Below, piece by piece: positions 35,501 through 46,322 of a DNA stretch of 64,000 nucleotides (the stretch's first letter is position 1; each line of letters starts with the position of its first letter). Source of the stretch: Erigeron canadensis (lineage: Eukaryota > Streptophyta > Magnoliopsida > Asterales > Asteraceae); NCBI RefSeq assembly GCF_010389155.1, contig NC_057768.1, positions 19,527,664 to 19,591,663 of the forward strand, in the 5' to 3' direction. Under the pieces are notes generated by a model that saw only the letters and a program-made list of their open reading frames with translations, was not told the origin of the DNA and ran no database searches. The translations under genes and the position numbers were made by a program.

Positions 35501-38500
35501 AATAATGTAAAGTTGCTCCATCGAGTTTCCTTTTGATTTTTTCCGCCTTGAATAAACTTTCATTGGGGCTGGTATGTATCAGCTTAGCTGATAGATTACA
35601 TTTAGTGCGTGATGGTAGCTATTCCCGTTTTTATGAGATATGCTTTGCAACACGGCCTATCAAGATTTACTGCTTCAACTTGCCACATGTTATCGTAGAT
35701 GTCAAACTAATCGAGTCAGTTTACCTTTTTAGCTGTCAAACTAATCTGTTAGACTTGGACCTCTTGATTTTTTACTTTCCTTTTAATGTTTGTTGAAGTA
35801 TTATCGAACATTTTATCACCCATTTGTAATCAGAATGTGATAGGTTCTTTCTAGCAATAAGTTCTTTCATATAAACAATCATTTTACAAATTTCAAGGAG
35901 AAATATGAGGGAAAATGCCCGATTTACACTCTCGAAAAGCATCGATAGATGGTTTTCTACAGGAAGCTAGCCAGCTAGGACAAGAACACCTTTGTGTTGT
36001 TCGATTGTTTTATTATATCCGAGACTGAAACCTCTGCATATAGTGACATATCATACAATATATGTTAGCCTGGTAGCTGTTTGGTGTAGCCTAATGATTT
36101 ATTGATCACCCATTGCCTTAGTTGTATTCCTGGTGTCCATATTTCCCTTGGAAAAGAAATATGATTACTTGATCAAAACCGTTAATAATTGAGCAGACTT
36201 CGACTCTAGCTAGAGAAGTAGTGGTTACCATTTCATACTATGGGACTCTTTGCTCTAAAACCTTCAACATACTGGCAACAATGCCAAAAACTAAAGTTAG
36301 ACAGTATTCAAAGAATCACCATAGCTGGCCCCCTAATTATAGCCATATATTTTACTTGGTTTTTACAACAGCTGCTCTTTCTGTTGTATTTCTACAAGTA
36401 TGTTGGCTGTTTTAAAACAAAATCCCATATACAACAGTTTAAAATGCTTTCACCTGTTAGAAAAGTCAGTACTTTTGAGCTTTCTGCATATAGGGTTTAG
36501 AGCTGTATATGCAGAACTATATTTTGTTTAATTATAGTATGGAACAAGTAAAGATTAATAATAGTGATGATAATTCTATCATCATATTCTTTCTCTGAAT
36601 TGCTGCCATTTGCTTAAGAGTGGAATGTCATACTATTCATATACAGGAGGATGCCGATCTGATAAACAGAAATGACGAGCAACAGTTTTTGGCAAGTGCT
36701 GATTTTCTTTCAAGTCAGAGAATGCCGACACTGATATCAAATATGCAAGCTGCCGCGACTGAAGTTCTCAGAGGGTAAGGATAATGTATTTTATATACTG
36801 CTTAATCTTTATCCATTTCTTATACACAAGGTGATTGAAGTACCCAAAAATGTGGAGAGCAGAAAAGGTGAGTAGTCAAAATGGGCTGTAATTAGGGGCC
36901 TCAAAATGGGCTGGTTGGGTAACATGTCAAAATAGATTCGAGCTGAAACTCGTGTTGGATATGTGATCAAGTTAGCTGGGGCATGCTGGTAAAGTGGATC
37001 GAGTTTGTTTGGGCATCACCCTTTCCAACATTTTATAAATGTAGTGGCAAAAGAATAATATATATTTAAATTTAACAGTTTAGGATACTTTATGCAATGA
37101 ATACACATTAGTTGATTGTTATCCATTTAACTATTTGACTCATCTGACCCATTTTTAGTTTAACTTTAAGATTGTAACCCATATGGTTCAGCTTTAATAT
37201 TAATCAGTTAAATTTAGCACATCTTCCTGTAATAAACAGAGTAAAGACGAAAGGCAACACAAACCAGAACTATCTAGACCAAGTAACCCCAGTATATGTT
37301 GTGGGTTTGCGGCTATAGTTCTATGCAAAATTGAGTATTTGGATTTTGATGTTGACAGCCCTTAGGGCTGTTACCGATACACTATTACATGAATTAAATG
37401 ATGGTAAATTTTTGTAAGAAGCATCATATATGGCATTGTGAGGTGTAAAGCTACCATGCAACAATGCGTTGCCTTGTCTAAGCATCATATAAGGCATTGG
37501 CCAAGCCGGATAAACATAAACTTGGAGTTTGGTTTATAGGGTTTAATATCTGATCTTGGTTTTCACGAGTACAAGCACATAGAGTTCTGGTAGGAACAGT
37601 TCTTAATGTAGGAAATATAGTAAGGATGATGCATCTACCTTTTACACTTTGTTGCACCTGATGCATTTGTGTTTTACACTGTACATAAGAACAAAGTCAG
37701 GAGTGTCGTAGAGTAAAATCGGATGTATCATAGTGTAAAAAGGTAGATGCATCATCCTTCCTGTCCTTACTACGTTAAGAACTCTTTGTACGTTAGTGTA
37801 AAAAATAGGTACAATATCTTTCCTATACTTTCTATACCTAAATGTAAAGTGTAGGTGCATCATCCTTTCTACACTTCCCAGGTTGAGACCTTCCTACCTG
37901 AATGAGTAGCTAGCACATATATGTATGCTATCATTTTACCCGTGAAACAAGAACTTTTAATTGACCTCACATGTGAGATACAAAAGAGAAGTGAAATGAA
38001 CAACGTAAAACATGTGAGAGTATGCAAAACAAAACAACATCATCATATGATACATGTGTGACGAGAAAGTGGAAGCATTCGACTGGCTGGCTTATGTTGC
38101 ATCCCTGTGATGTGATAGGTTTGCCTTTCTGGTATCAATATATACGAGTAATATTTTTTGGTAAAGGGCGAGCCTTTATGATGAAAACTTAACGTGAGTC
38201 TCTTACATTGTAAGGCGAGCGTCGTATGACTATGAAAGTATGAAGGTTTTTCCAATTGCACATGTAAAAGTAGATAATATTTGTAGGGTCTGGAAGGGCA
38301 AGAATGATTTCACATGAGAGTGATATTGATTTATGCAATACTTTTTTATTTTTTTAATTTTCTTGCTTCTTTTTGCATAGGTATTAAGATATTGAGTTAT
38401 GTTCCAATGTTATTATTTGAGACTAGTTTTCTATAAAGTATTTTGCTTGTAAAATATCTACCTAACGGCTTATCATAATTCCATATCTCTAGATATGTTC

Positions 38501-39558
38501 TATTTCTAGAGAAAGTCAATGGCCAATTTTATGTAATATTTGTATATATTCTTATTTGCAGCAAGCAGTTAAGGGATATATTCAATTCTACGGTACTTCA
38601 TGACACAATTATGCAGATACTGAACATGTTCATGAGCATGGGAAGGCCTCATCACTGGTTGGATTATTTGATGCCTGAGGATGTAAGATTCTACAAATCT
38701 ATTGAATCTTCTGGCAGTGATGACCCTAATATTTCCGACATCTCTAAGTTAGATCAACTAATGGTGGAGACACGTACAGTTTTAAGAAGGTAGTTCATTC
38801 TTCTTGCTAGTTGCCTCATTCATGGAATTTAAGAGTAGGAGTAGGAGTAGATTGCCGTTCATAAAAATAAAAATAAAAAATATTTGACAAAAGGTTTGTG
38901 TTTTTTATTAGAGAAAAAACACAATTTTTGAAGAAGCAAGTTATGACCTGCTTTTTGGAAACTCTATTTAACAAATAATTAGTAGTTAAATAGGAAGCCG
39001 TCAACTGAGTCAAACTGAAGTTACTCCAATGTGTATATTTAATCCATAAAAGCTCCTAAATCAGTTTATATAAACATCAAGGTTATTATTGGAATAGAAC
39101 TAATGTTTTGACCCATTAGCCAAATTACTTTATAGTGTCCATGATGTCACATGATGAATTTCCAGCCACTTAGATCATGATTTCAGATTCTGAATTCTCT
39201 AGTGCAATGATTATCTTCCCGTCCCAGTGGCAATGGAAGTTGTGAAAGTTAGTAGCTATAAAACTAAACTATTTTTTTTCTGTTTTTGTTTTTTTTTTTT
39301 AGTTCTGAATTTGGAAATATTCTAGACTTGGCACTCGGAAAAGTAGTGGGTGGACTAATGGAAGACATGAACTTACAATTTGGAGATGGCAGTTTATCTG
39401 CGGGATTACCACTTGCCAAACTTCTCCCAAGGGTTGCACAAGTTAGTCCCCAGCTGCTTGAGGAACCAAGCCGAAACAAGTTTACCCAAATTATCCAAAA
39501 CATACCCGAAGTTGAAGTTTTCTTCACTCTACTCTACACAAACATGTCAACCTCATAA
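32506..39558 (+). CDS. PEX3: Peroxisome biogenesis protein 3 (PEX3), 7 exons, 373 aa
   Basis: Exons: 32506-32519, 32863-33030, 33122-33321, 33683-33810, 36647-36774, 38562-38789, 39303-39558. All introns are GT-AG, phases are consistent, and the 1122 nt end at TAA. The first coding exon is only 14 nt (MDVS plus part of a Leu codon). It is chosen because the frame of exon 2 has no Met before an upstream stop, and because splicing gives MDVSLYRDFWRRHKRK. PEX3 is the peroxisomal membrane docking receptor for PEX19 and its membrane-protein cargo. The N-terminus has the basic cluster plus hydrophobic GGGYLLYKFY anchor. LELWDRLK (W121) aligns with the PEX19-binding Trp of human PEX3. RIQVNILGRHLYIDTAR and LAKLLPRVAQ are conserved blocks. 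The C-terminus is VFFTLLYTNMSTS. The length matches the plant family (about 370 aa). Confidence 0.95.
33388..33600. repeat. Dispersed intron repeat, likely copy D (PEX3 intron 3)
   Basis: Starts about GTGGTGGGAATTTCGACCCA and contains gggtcaaattgg and gatgggttgagt phrases, the same vocabulary as the Rgp1 intron copies. Terminal inverted repeats are too decayed to define the borders. Confidence 0.3.
34322..34480. repeat. Short direct duplication in PEX3 intron 4
   Basis: A ~70-bp block with AGTAGCTAGTTTAGGA and AAATCTAGAGCTT occurs at about 34322-34391 and again at about 34412-34480 with several differences. Confidence 0.7.
34528..35254. repeat. 363-bp tandem duplication in PEX3 intron 4
   Basis: Copy 1 (34528-34890) and copy 2 (34891-35254) align along their whole length with scattered substitutions and small indels. 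Both begin TGGTTTCTAGTTTCTTCTTA and end near AAGAAACACATGA. The copies are head to tail with no spacer. Confidence 0.92.
36875..37165. repeat. Dispersed intron repeat, likely copy E (PEX3 intron 5)
   Basis: Contains TCAAAATGGGCTGGTTGGGTAACATGTCAAAAT near its left end (in overlapping short blocks) and gacccattttt near its right end, matching the vocabulary of the Rgp1 intron copies in inverted orientation. Borders are not defined. Confidence 0.3.
37595..37786. repeat. Foldback sequence in PEX3 intron 5
   Basis: The inner arms 37622-37648 and 37733-37759 are near-perfect inverted repeats (GGATGATGCATCTACC on one side, GGTAGATGCATCATCC on the other). The pairing extends outward with interruptions to AGTTCTTAATGTAG and its counterpart. 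A further GTGCATCATCC copy lies at about 37855. It is probably a decayed foldback element. Confidence 0.75.
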
Positions 39559-41253
39559 ACTCTTGTGTCATTATTATATCTTGTCTGTTTCAATGGGTAT
39601 GCATGAACAAGATATTGGTTCCGAAATTTTCAAGAGGGAACTCCGGTGCTCGTTTGTTGTGGGTTGTACTTTATCCTTTCGGAGTGCTTCTCTCCAAGGC
39701 TTGTAATGTAATAGTTAAGTGAAAGCTTAAGGTTTTTTACATATCCTCTTTAATGTATCATTAATTATGGATTGTCTCAAGCGAGTGTTATGTACTTTGC
39801 TTAAAATTGTTTTTAGATTATATACAAGTTAATGATTAGCGATTTTTGAATATTCCAATGTAATGTTGCGAGAAAATGGTAACATCTAAGGAGTTTTCAT
39901 TGATTGGTGACCGGATGGTTTTTAGTGCCATCAGTAAGAAACACCTTACGAGGCAAGGATGGGGAATAAAAAATGGATAGTAGTTTGGTGGGTACAGCCG
40001 TACAGGTACAGTGAAGTTTTTATTTTTTTAATTTTTCTAATATGTATTAATAATTTTCTCGGGAATTAAAAAAGGTAATAAGATTTTTATTTGGAGTTGA
40101 GAATGACATTGTTTAAGGAGAAATTTATTGGAATTTTCAATTAAGTAATAAGATTTTAAAGAATGTAATAAGATTTTACTTAAACCAACCATTGATTTGA
40201 TCTCCAGACCAACTTAGTTTTCGAAAAAAAAAAAATGACATCTACAAAGCCAACCAGATTTCAAGTGGTGTTTTGTTATTGAGATAGATGTTTGGTTCAT
40301 TTCTATATTTGAAAACATAATGTTACAAAATTCATCGGATATGCAAATTCCCGCTTAAGAAGGCAATAAGTTTATTGTAAAAAATCTCACCTTAGTTAAC
40401 AACAATATCAAAATTATAAGTTTAAACATCTGCAAGATACTGAAATATGTTACTATGTCATGTTTTAAAGCAAACATTTCCCCTATAATGGGGGAGAAAT
40501 AGAGAAGGAAAAAAACACTATAAGAGAAGAAGAAAGAGAGAAAAAGACTTGGGCTAATTTATATTTGGGCTTTTTTTTTTTATTATTTTTTTCTTTACAA
40601 TATTTACCTTTACTTTCTTTCCTTTCCTTTATCCTTTGTTTATTTTTTTTTACACACACACTTTCTTAAGTTTTACTCCGTCCCATTAAAAGTGTCTTGT
40701 TTTGAATTTTTAAAGTCCTTATTTTGTAACGTTGACCTTAAATATTTTTTATTGTGTTATATAATATTTCATGAAAGTTATATAAATTAAATAAGTTTTA
40801 GATATATTTTCATTGGGTATAATTTTCATCAAGTATTTAAAATATACTTGATGAAATTAAAATATACTATATAACACATCCAACGGCTAGGTGGTCAAGA
40901 TATAAGACTACATATTTATTATATCAACTCAATCCTACAAAATAATGATAAGATAGAACCCGATAAATGTGGGTTAAAACATGCTTTTGGTAACAATAAA
41001 AATCCAATGGAAATCTTTATTTCGGTTAGAAAAAAATACGAGTAAAAGTTAGTCATTTTCTAAACAATACAATATCAGCCGACTTAATTAATCATATCCT
41101 TACACTGTTACATATATATGGGTGTTTGTTTCTCAAGTAAAACCAAAACCCTATCAATAGTCGAATTATACAAAAACACATACACAATCTTCAATCTTCG
41201 AATATATATTTGGGTTTTGTTATATTTGTTATAATTCAAAAGTATAAGGATGG
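39559..41253. other. Spacer downstream of PEX3
   Basis: Contains the PEX3 3' UTR and then AT-rich sequence. TACTCCGTCCCATTAAAAG at about 40675 resembles a Stowaway-type MITE end, but no matching second end follows within 300 bp. Pyrimidine-rich low complexity lies around 40565-40660. No gene seen. Confidence 0.5.
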
Positions 41254-41571
41254 ATGGATGAATGGAAGAAGAGCACGTGGAATGCGTATTCAAGAAAGTC
41301 GGAATACGATGTTATTAATGAGGTTTTGAAGATCAAAGCAGTTCTTGATGATGATAAAAATGGTATTTCTACACATTCATGGGGACTTTTCAACAAGTTA
41401 TTGTCACTTGAAGTTATGGGTTGGTCTTCTAATGTTCTTCGCACAACTGGCATCGGTTCTTCCGTATATCGATTCCGTGATCATTCATTCAAATGGGTTA
41501 AAGATCTTGTTACTATTATCTTTGAACAATGGGGATCAGATGTAGTGGCTGCTGATCAGAAGCAAATCTGA
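41254..41571 (+). CDS. Small TFIIS N-terminal-like (Med26-type) domain protein, 105 aa
   Basis: Single-exon frame from ATG 41254 to TGA 41571. The N-terminal third opens MDEWKKSTWNAY and contains YDVINEVLKIKAVLDD. The C-terminal two thirds fit the helical TFIIS N-terminal (LW) domain. The pattern is LFNKLLSLEVMGWSSNVLRT, then a TGIGSSVYRFRDHS turn, then the WVKDLVTIIFEQW helix ending in the expected Trp. In Med26, TFIIS and IWS1 this domain binds transcription elongation partners in the nucleus. Here the domain stands alone without a zinc ribbon or long tail. An ATG at 41250 opens a 3-codon frame (ATG-GAT-GGA-TGA) that overlaps the start and may reduce initiation. It could be a truncated copy of a longer Med26-like gene. 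The assignment is by pattern only. Confidence 0.6.
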   Translation: MDEWKKSTWNAYSRKSEYDVINEVLKIKAVLDDDKNGISTHSWGLFNKLLSLEVMGWSSNVLRTTGIGSSVYRFRDHSFKWVKDLVTIIFEQWGSDVVAADQKQI

Positions 41572-41758
41572 TAAAGATAAACTTAAGCTTAAATAAAGGT
41601 TTAATGTTGGATTTAGGGTTATGTGTGTGTTTGAGTGTGTACGGGTTGATGATAGTTTTTTTTTTTTTTTTAATAGATTTTGTATCCAACCAAGTGGTAT
41701 AAATAATTTGTATAAGATTTTTAACCAATATAATAAATATATTATGGGGAAGAGAATA

Positions 41759-41907
41759 TGAGGCTGTTAGGCACTTAAGTTGGGTGAAAAACCCCTCATA
41801 TACCTTTTTTTAAAAGGTAAAAATCATGGGGGCCATGTATTTATTTAAAATATTAAAATATTAGTATGTGAGGGGTTTTTCACCCAAGTTGGGTGCATAA
41901 CAGCCAC
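41759..41907. mobile_element. MITE with long inverted ends
   Basis: Left end GAGGCTGTTAGGCAC pairs with right end GTGCATAACAGCCAC. The inverted match continues through AAGTTGGGTGAAAAACCCCTC and its counterpart GAGGGGTTTTTCACCCAAGTT (each about 20 bp). The trinucleotide ATA flanks both ends and may be the target duplication. The size and ends suggest a PIF/Harbinger-like MITE, not proven. Confidence 0.75.
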
Positions 41908-43042
41908 ATACTCACTTTTCCCATATATTGTTTATCATTTTGAAATATATTTGTATGCATCCACGAAACCATACATAAGTATCCATATCGACACCACGGA
42001 GTAGGTATGTCATGTGTAAAGATATACTCGTGTACTCGGGTCCTAACGATTGCATATCTAACCCTTATTAGTTAGGGATTTTTGGTAGCAGGTGTCGGGT
42101 TATCTTTAGATACACTGAGTTGTTTTTGTATATATATATATACCAACCCAATCGTCACCTCACTTTCCAAAAATAGATTATAGTTGTTGTTACTGCCGAG
42201 ACATTTCCGTTTCTAGAAAGTATGGATTATGTCGCAACTTTCCAAAAATGGGATAAGAAGTATATTTATTAAAAGTAGGTCACCGATTTTCAAAGAAATA
42301 TAAAACGATGTGACCTTTGAAATATAAAATGATGTGACCAACATATAATTTCTGGTCCTATTAAAAATTAGTTTAAGTTATTAGGACATATATTCCATTT
42401 TCCCCACATTCATCCCTTTCTATCAATGATAAAAGGAGTTTGATCAAAACTAATTTCCATGTATTTGTGGACCTCAAATTAAAAGTTCATTCAATATTCT
42501 ATTATTAGACTTTTACAGAACACTTTTTCCTTTCCTCATAAGAAAACTTTTCCATAGCGTCATGGACAACAATTATATATGAAATTTTCTATCTCCTTTT
42601 TAACCGGTCATAGTAACAAAACTTTTGATATATAGTTTAGGGTGGTGGAAACTAAAGAACCATATATAATCTTTGATTAAATAAAATTTATGAACAATAC
42701 GTATTCTCTCTCTATAAAACTTCTTCAAGTAAAAGTCATGGATTAAAATATCATAATACATAATATTGTGAGGAAGAAAATATATGTTTTTAATGGGTCT
42801 TATAATGAATTCAAAATAATTAAGTAGAAAAGATAAACTTTATGCCTTTAGATGAAAGGGTGTGGTTGGGGATGTGATGGAGACTTGGCAGCAACCTAGT
42901 GGGGGTGTGGTGGTTGTTCGTCGTGGGTATGGCGGTGGCTATCAGAATTCAATTGGGGAAGAGAGTATATAGATAAGGTGAAAGTGTTTTTGTTTTCTTA
43001 CTATGTGTGGTAAAGTAAGAGACCATATGGAGTATTTCCTAA
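41908..43042. other. Spacer between MITE and Helitron candidate
   Basis: AT-rich sequence with a short TA run near 42130. No gene or bounded element is supported. Confidence 0.5.
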
Positions 43043-45439
43043 TCTCCTAATACTACTAAAGGAGATTAGATGATGAACTAAGCAAACGGTATGTGTCACC
43101 AATATAGGGCTGCCACATGAGAAAAGTGGGTTGGCTAATGATGTAATTAAGTTGGATATTTATACATTTTATATATAAATACTCCGTATAAATTTGTAAA
43201 AGCTTCTTTTATACTCTTCTCTTTTCTTTTCTATCCAAATAATTTAAAAAAACAGATTTTCTTCTCTTTCTCATCTTTTCTTTTTTGTCACCAAATAATT
43301 AAAAAACTGAACACACATTTATCCACATCCGACTTCTAACTAGATCTAGCGGTAAGTTAGGTGAACGGAGATGACGGTGGTGGAGGAAGACAACTGGTGG
43401 TTGTAGTGTTTAGCCAGAGGGGATGGTGTCGCGGTTAAGGCTGGTTCACCGGAGATATACACCACCGATCTAGCCGGAAGTTGAGTGAACGGAAAAAAAA
43501 ATGTCACACAACAACTACAAGTGGTAAGTGGCAATAACAACATTTTTCAATTGTTTTTAACAATTCTTGCTTCAGATTTAAATACTTTATCTTTCACAAT
43601 ATTCAAATATATTCTTGGTTTATTTGATATCCCATCAGGATTTTTGTTATGATAAATCTTTTGAGTTTTTATTTTTATCTATTGCTGAGATATTTTTTGC
43701 CAACAGGTACATGAAGATAAACAAATATTTACATATTCAAAGTAAGTCTTTATCTTTAAATATTTTGTTTCTTTTATTTCTTTTTTTTTTTTATCTAATG
43801 CGCTCTTTTATGAATCCATGTATGTGTGTTCGTAACAATGGGTTTTTATCTACTGCTTATGTTGGAGTTTTTTTTTCTTTCTTTTTTATGTGAATATGTT
43901 TATTTGTGACTAGGTTATTCTAAACCTGACATGGTAAGTGATATTTGTTAGCAAATCGTTTGTATATGGTGTAAATGACGATGCTTACATCATGGTTAAA
44001 AGACCATATACAGATCAAATTATATAGTCCTTATATTTTTTGGTTTTTGTATATATTGATTTATATTGTCTACTGGGGTTTTGATTTATTTTTAAATTGG
44101 TATTATGATTATAAATTTTGCTTTGAAAAGCAACTTTGACTAACTATACACTATGAATTTGGCAATACGGGTGTAAGTTTTTTTTTTGCCAGTTATTTAG
44201 TTGCAATAATAATTGTTATGAATTAGGGTATTTGAAATTAAAGTTTGAAAAAAGTCAAAAACACCTTTGCTGCTATTCTCTTTGTTGTTTTTCTTCGTCT
44301 ATGATTTTTGAATTTTATAGATGAGTTTGGGGTTATTTTCTCAACAAGCATGTGTTGTGGATGCTAGAGAATGAAGATGAACACAAAAAATGAGGTGTGC
44401 ATTCATTTTTTTATGTGCTTCTAAATCATTAGTTAGTATGACGTTCTTATGATCATTTTTTGGGAAAACTGTAACTTTTCATGTATTCTGTTTTGGGGAT
44501 AACTAAAACGTACAGTGGAAGTAATTTCAAATGTCTTTAAATTGATGCAAGGTTTATTGGAACGAAGGTTTCTAAGTGGCCGAAAAGTAGGACCCAAAAA
44601 CAGCCCCTCGACTGATTTTCTGATCCCAAGATTCGATCAAACATAATTGTTACTTTTTATTCGTTAGAGTTATTTTAATTTTTAGTTGATTAGTCTCAAA
44701 AATATATTGATAATTACTTGCCCATATATATTAAGTTTGTAACTGCGTTTGTGTATAAAACAAAAGTCTAAATCTTTGGGGTGTTGCAAGTTGTTTTTTA
44801 GTATTCATCACCCATGTATTCAGTTATCTACATTAAATAACTTATGTTATTATGTGATTATAGATAGTAATTAGCTTAGTTTTTTTTCAGCAGGTACATG
44901 TCACTAATGGTTTCAAGTTCGCGGGAGGTGTCGCTGGTAAAGCAGCTCAAGAAGAAAATGATAAACTATAATTGTAGAAGTGGAACCTTTTCCCCAAACT
45001 GTAAAAAGTTCTCTGGTTATATCAAGTATGAAAGTGGTAATAACACATTTTAGTCTCATCATTTTTACTTGATATTGCAAACTAGCAATTCATCATTAAT
45101 GACTTTTATCTACGGAGGTGGTAAAATGGGTGGGTCAGGTAACAAGTAACATTAGTTATCTGTACATAAGTACATATGGAGTTAAAAAGTTATTAATATG
45201 TTTTATGTTTAATAGTACATTCGTACATAAGTTCATTAAAAAGAAAGGAGGAGAGGAAATTCGAGATTATTAAACTGAACCTTTTGGTACTACAAATAGT
45301 TTAGTTTTTTGTAATATAAGTGAGATAATGTAACACCATATTGTACTATTAAGTCAATTGTAGCTTCAAAGTCTAATTATTATCACACATTATTTTTCCT
45401 TAATGTTGGCGATTTTACTTGGTTGTTTTCTCATCATAG

Positions 45440-45547
45440 CTTTAGAAGATCTATGGTTTAATGATAACCGGTTAGCACCATTCAATGGCATTACTCCTGA
45501 TTCAAGACAGAAGCTCACCACTATCTACCTTGAGCACAATCCATGAT
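45440..45547 (+). pseudogene. PPP1R7/SDS22-like exon fragment
   Basis: An acceptor-like TCATCATAG is followed by an open stretch encoding LEDLWFNDNRLAPFNGI and then KLTTIYLEHNP. It ends at TGA exactly where the family continues Asn-Pro-Cys. This matches the last leucine-rich repeat of the protein phosphatase 1 regulatory subunit SDS22/PPP1R7. In the intact protein, leucine-rich repeats of this kind contact PP1 in the nucleus. No other exon of the gene is recognised nearby, so this is a captured or relic fragment. Confidence 0.75.
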
Positions 45548-45588
45548 TCCATGTGTAAGCACAATTCATGGGCATAAAACATTTTATT

Positions 45589-46322
45589 TATAAGGGTTGT
45601 GGTTGCAAGTTTTGTATCAGATTACAAGTTGGGTGTTTTTACCAAGTTTTGATTAGATTAGCCACTATAACGATAGTTTTATAGTGTGTCAAGTCTTGGC
45701 TATCTATGGAATAGTTTTATGTTAACAAGTAATCTTCTACACTTTCTAAATCGAAATTACATAAAACATTAGAGAGGTACCAAAAAATAAGTTTACATCA
45801 ATAACACTAGCTTTTTAAGTAAATTGTTTGAGAGGTATGTAATATACATCAATAACATTGTTTTAACTTTAATAGCGGGTGTTAATAATGTTGGTGAAGT
45901 GAAATATGAGAAGGTTTTTTATGACGATGATGTTTGGCAGGAAATGGAGATGGAGATTTTTCACGAAAAAGCTTCAATAACAGTTGGGTTTCACCATCAA
46001 CCTCAACTTCGGTGCTGAGCGTCGCCAGAGGTGATATATCCACATGTTCTATGCTTATTTTATATTCTTGTGAAATTTCATAAAAATATAAAATTAAATT
46101 GTTTTATTTTGAAAAGTTGGTCGTGTTGTTTGAGTATATGGGCGTGAAGGATTTATTTGCAAAATTGGTTGACTATTTTCATTTATAAGGTCGGGTTGTG
46201 GCTGCAAGTTTAGTATCGGATTACAAGTTGGGTGTTTTTACTAAGTTTTGATTAGATTATGCCACTATAATGTTGGTTTTTAGTGTATCAAGTCTTGGCT
46301 ATCTATGGAATAATTTTATGTT
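45589..46322. repeat. Direct duplication (~135 bp) inside the Helitron candidate
   Basis: Blocks at about 45589-45722 and 46185-46322 share GATTACAAGTTGGGTGTTTT, AGTTTTGATTAGATTA and GTCTTGGCTATCTATGGAAT. The copies differ at scattered sites and are about 600 bp apart. Confidence 0.85.

Noticed and set aside
40675..40740. Stowaway MITE
   Set aside because: Only one end-like sequence (TACTCCGTCCCATT) is present and no inverted partner follows.
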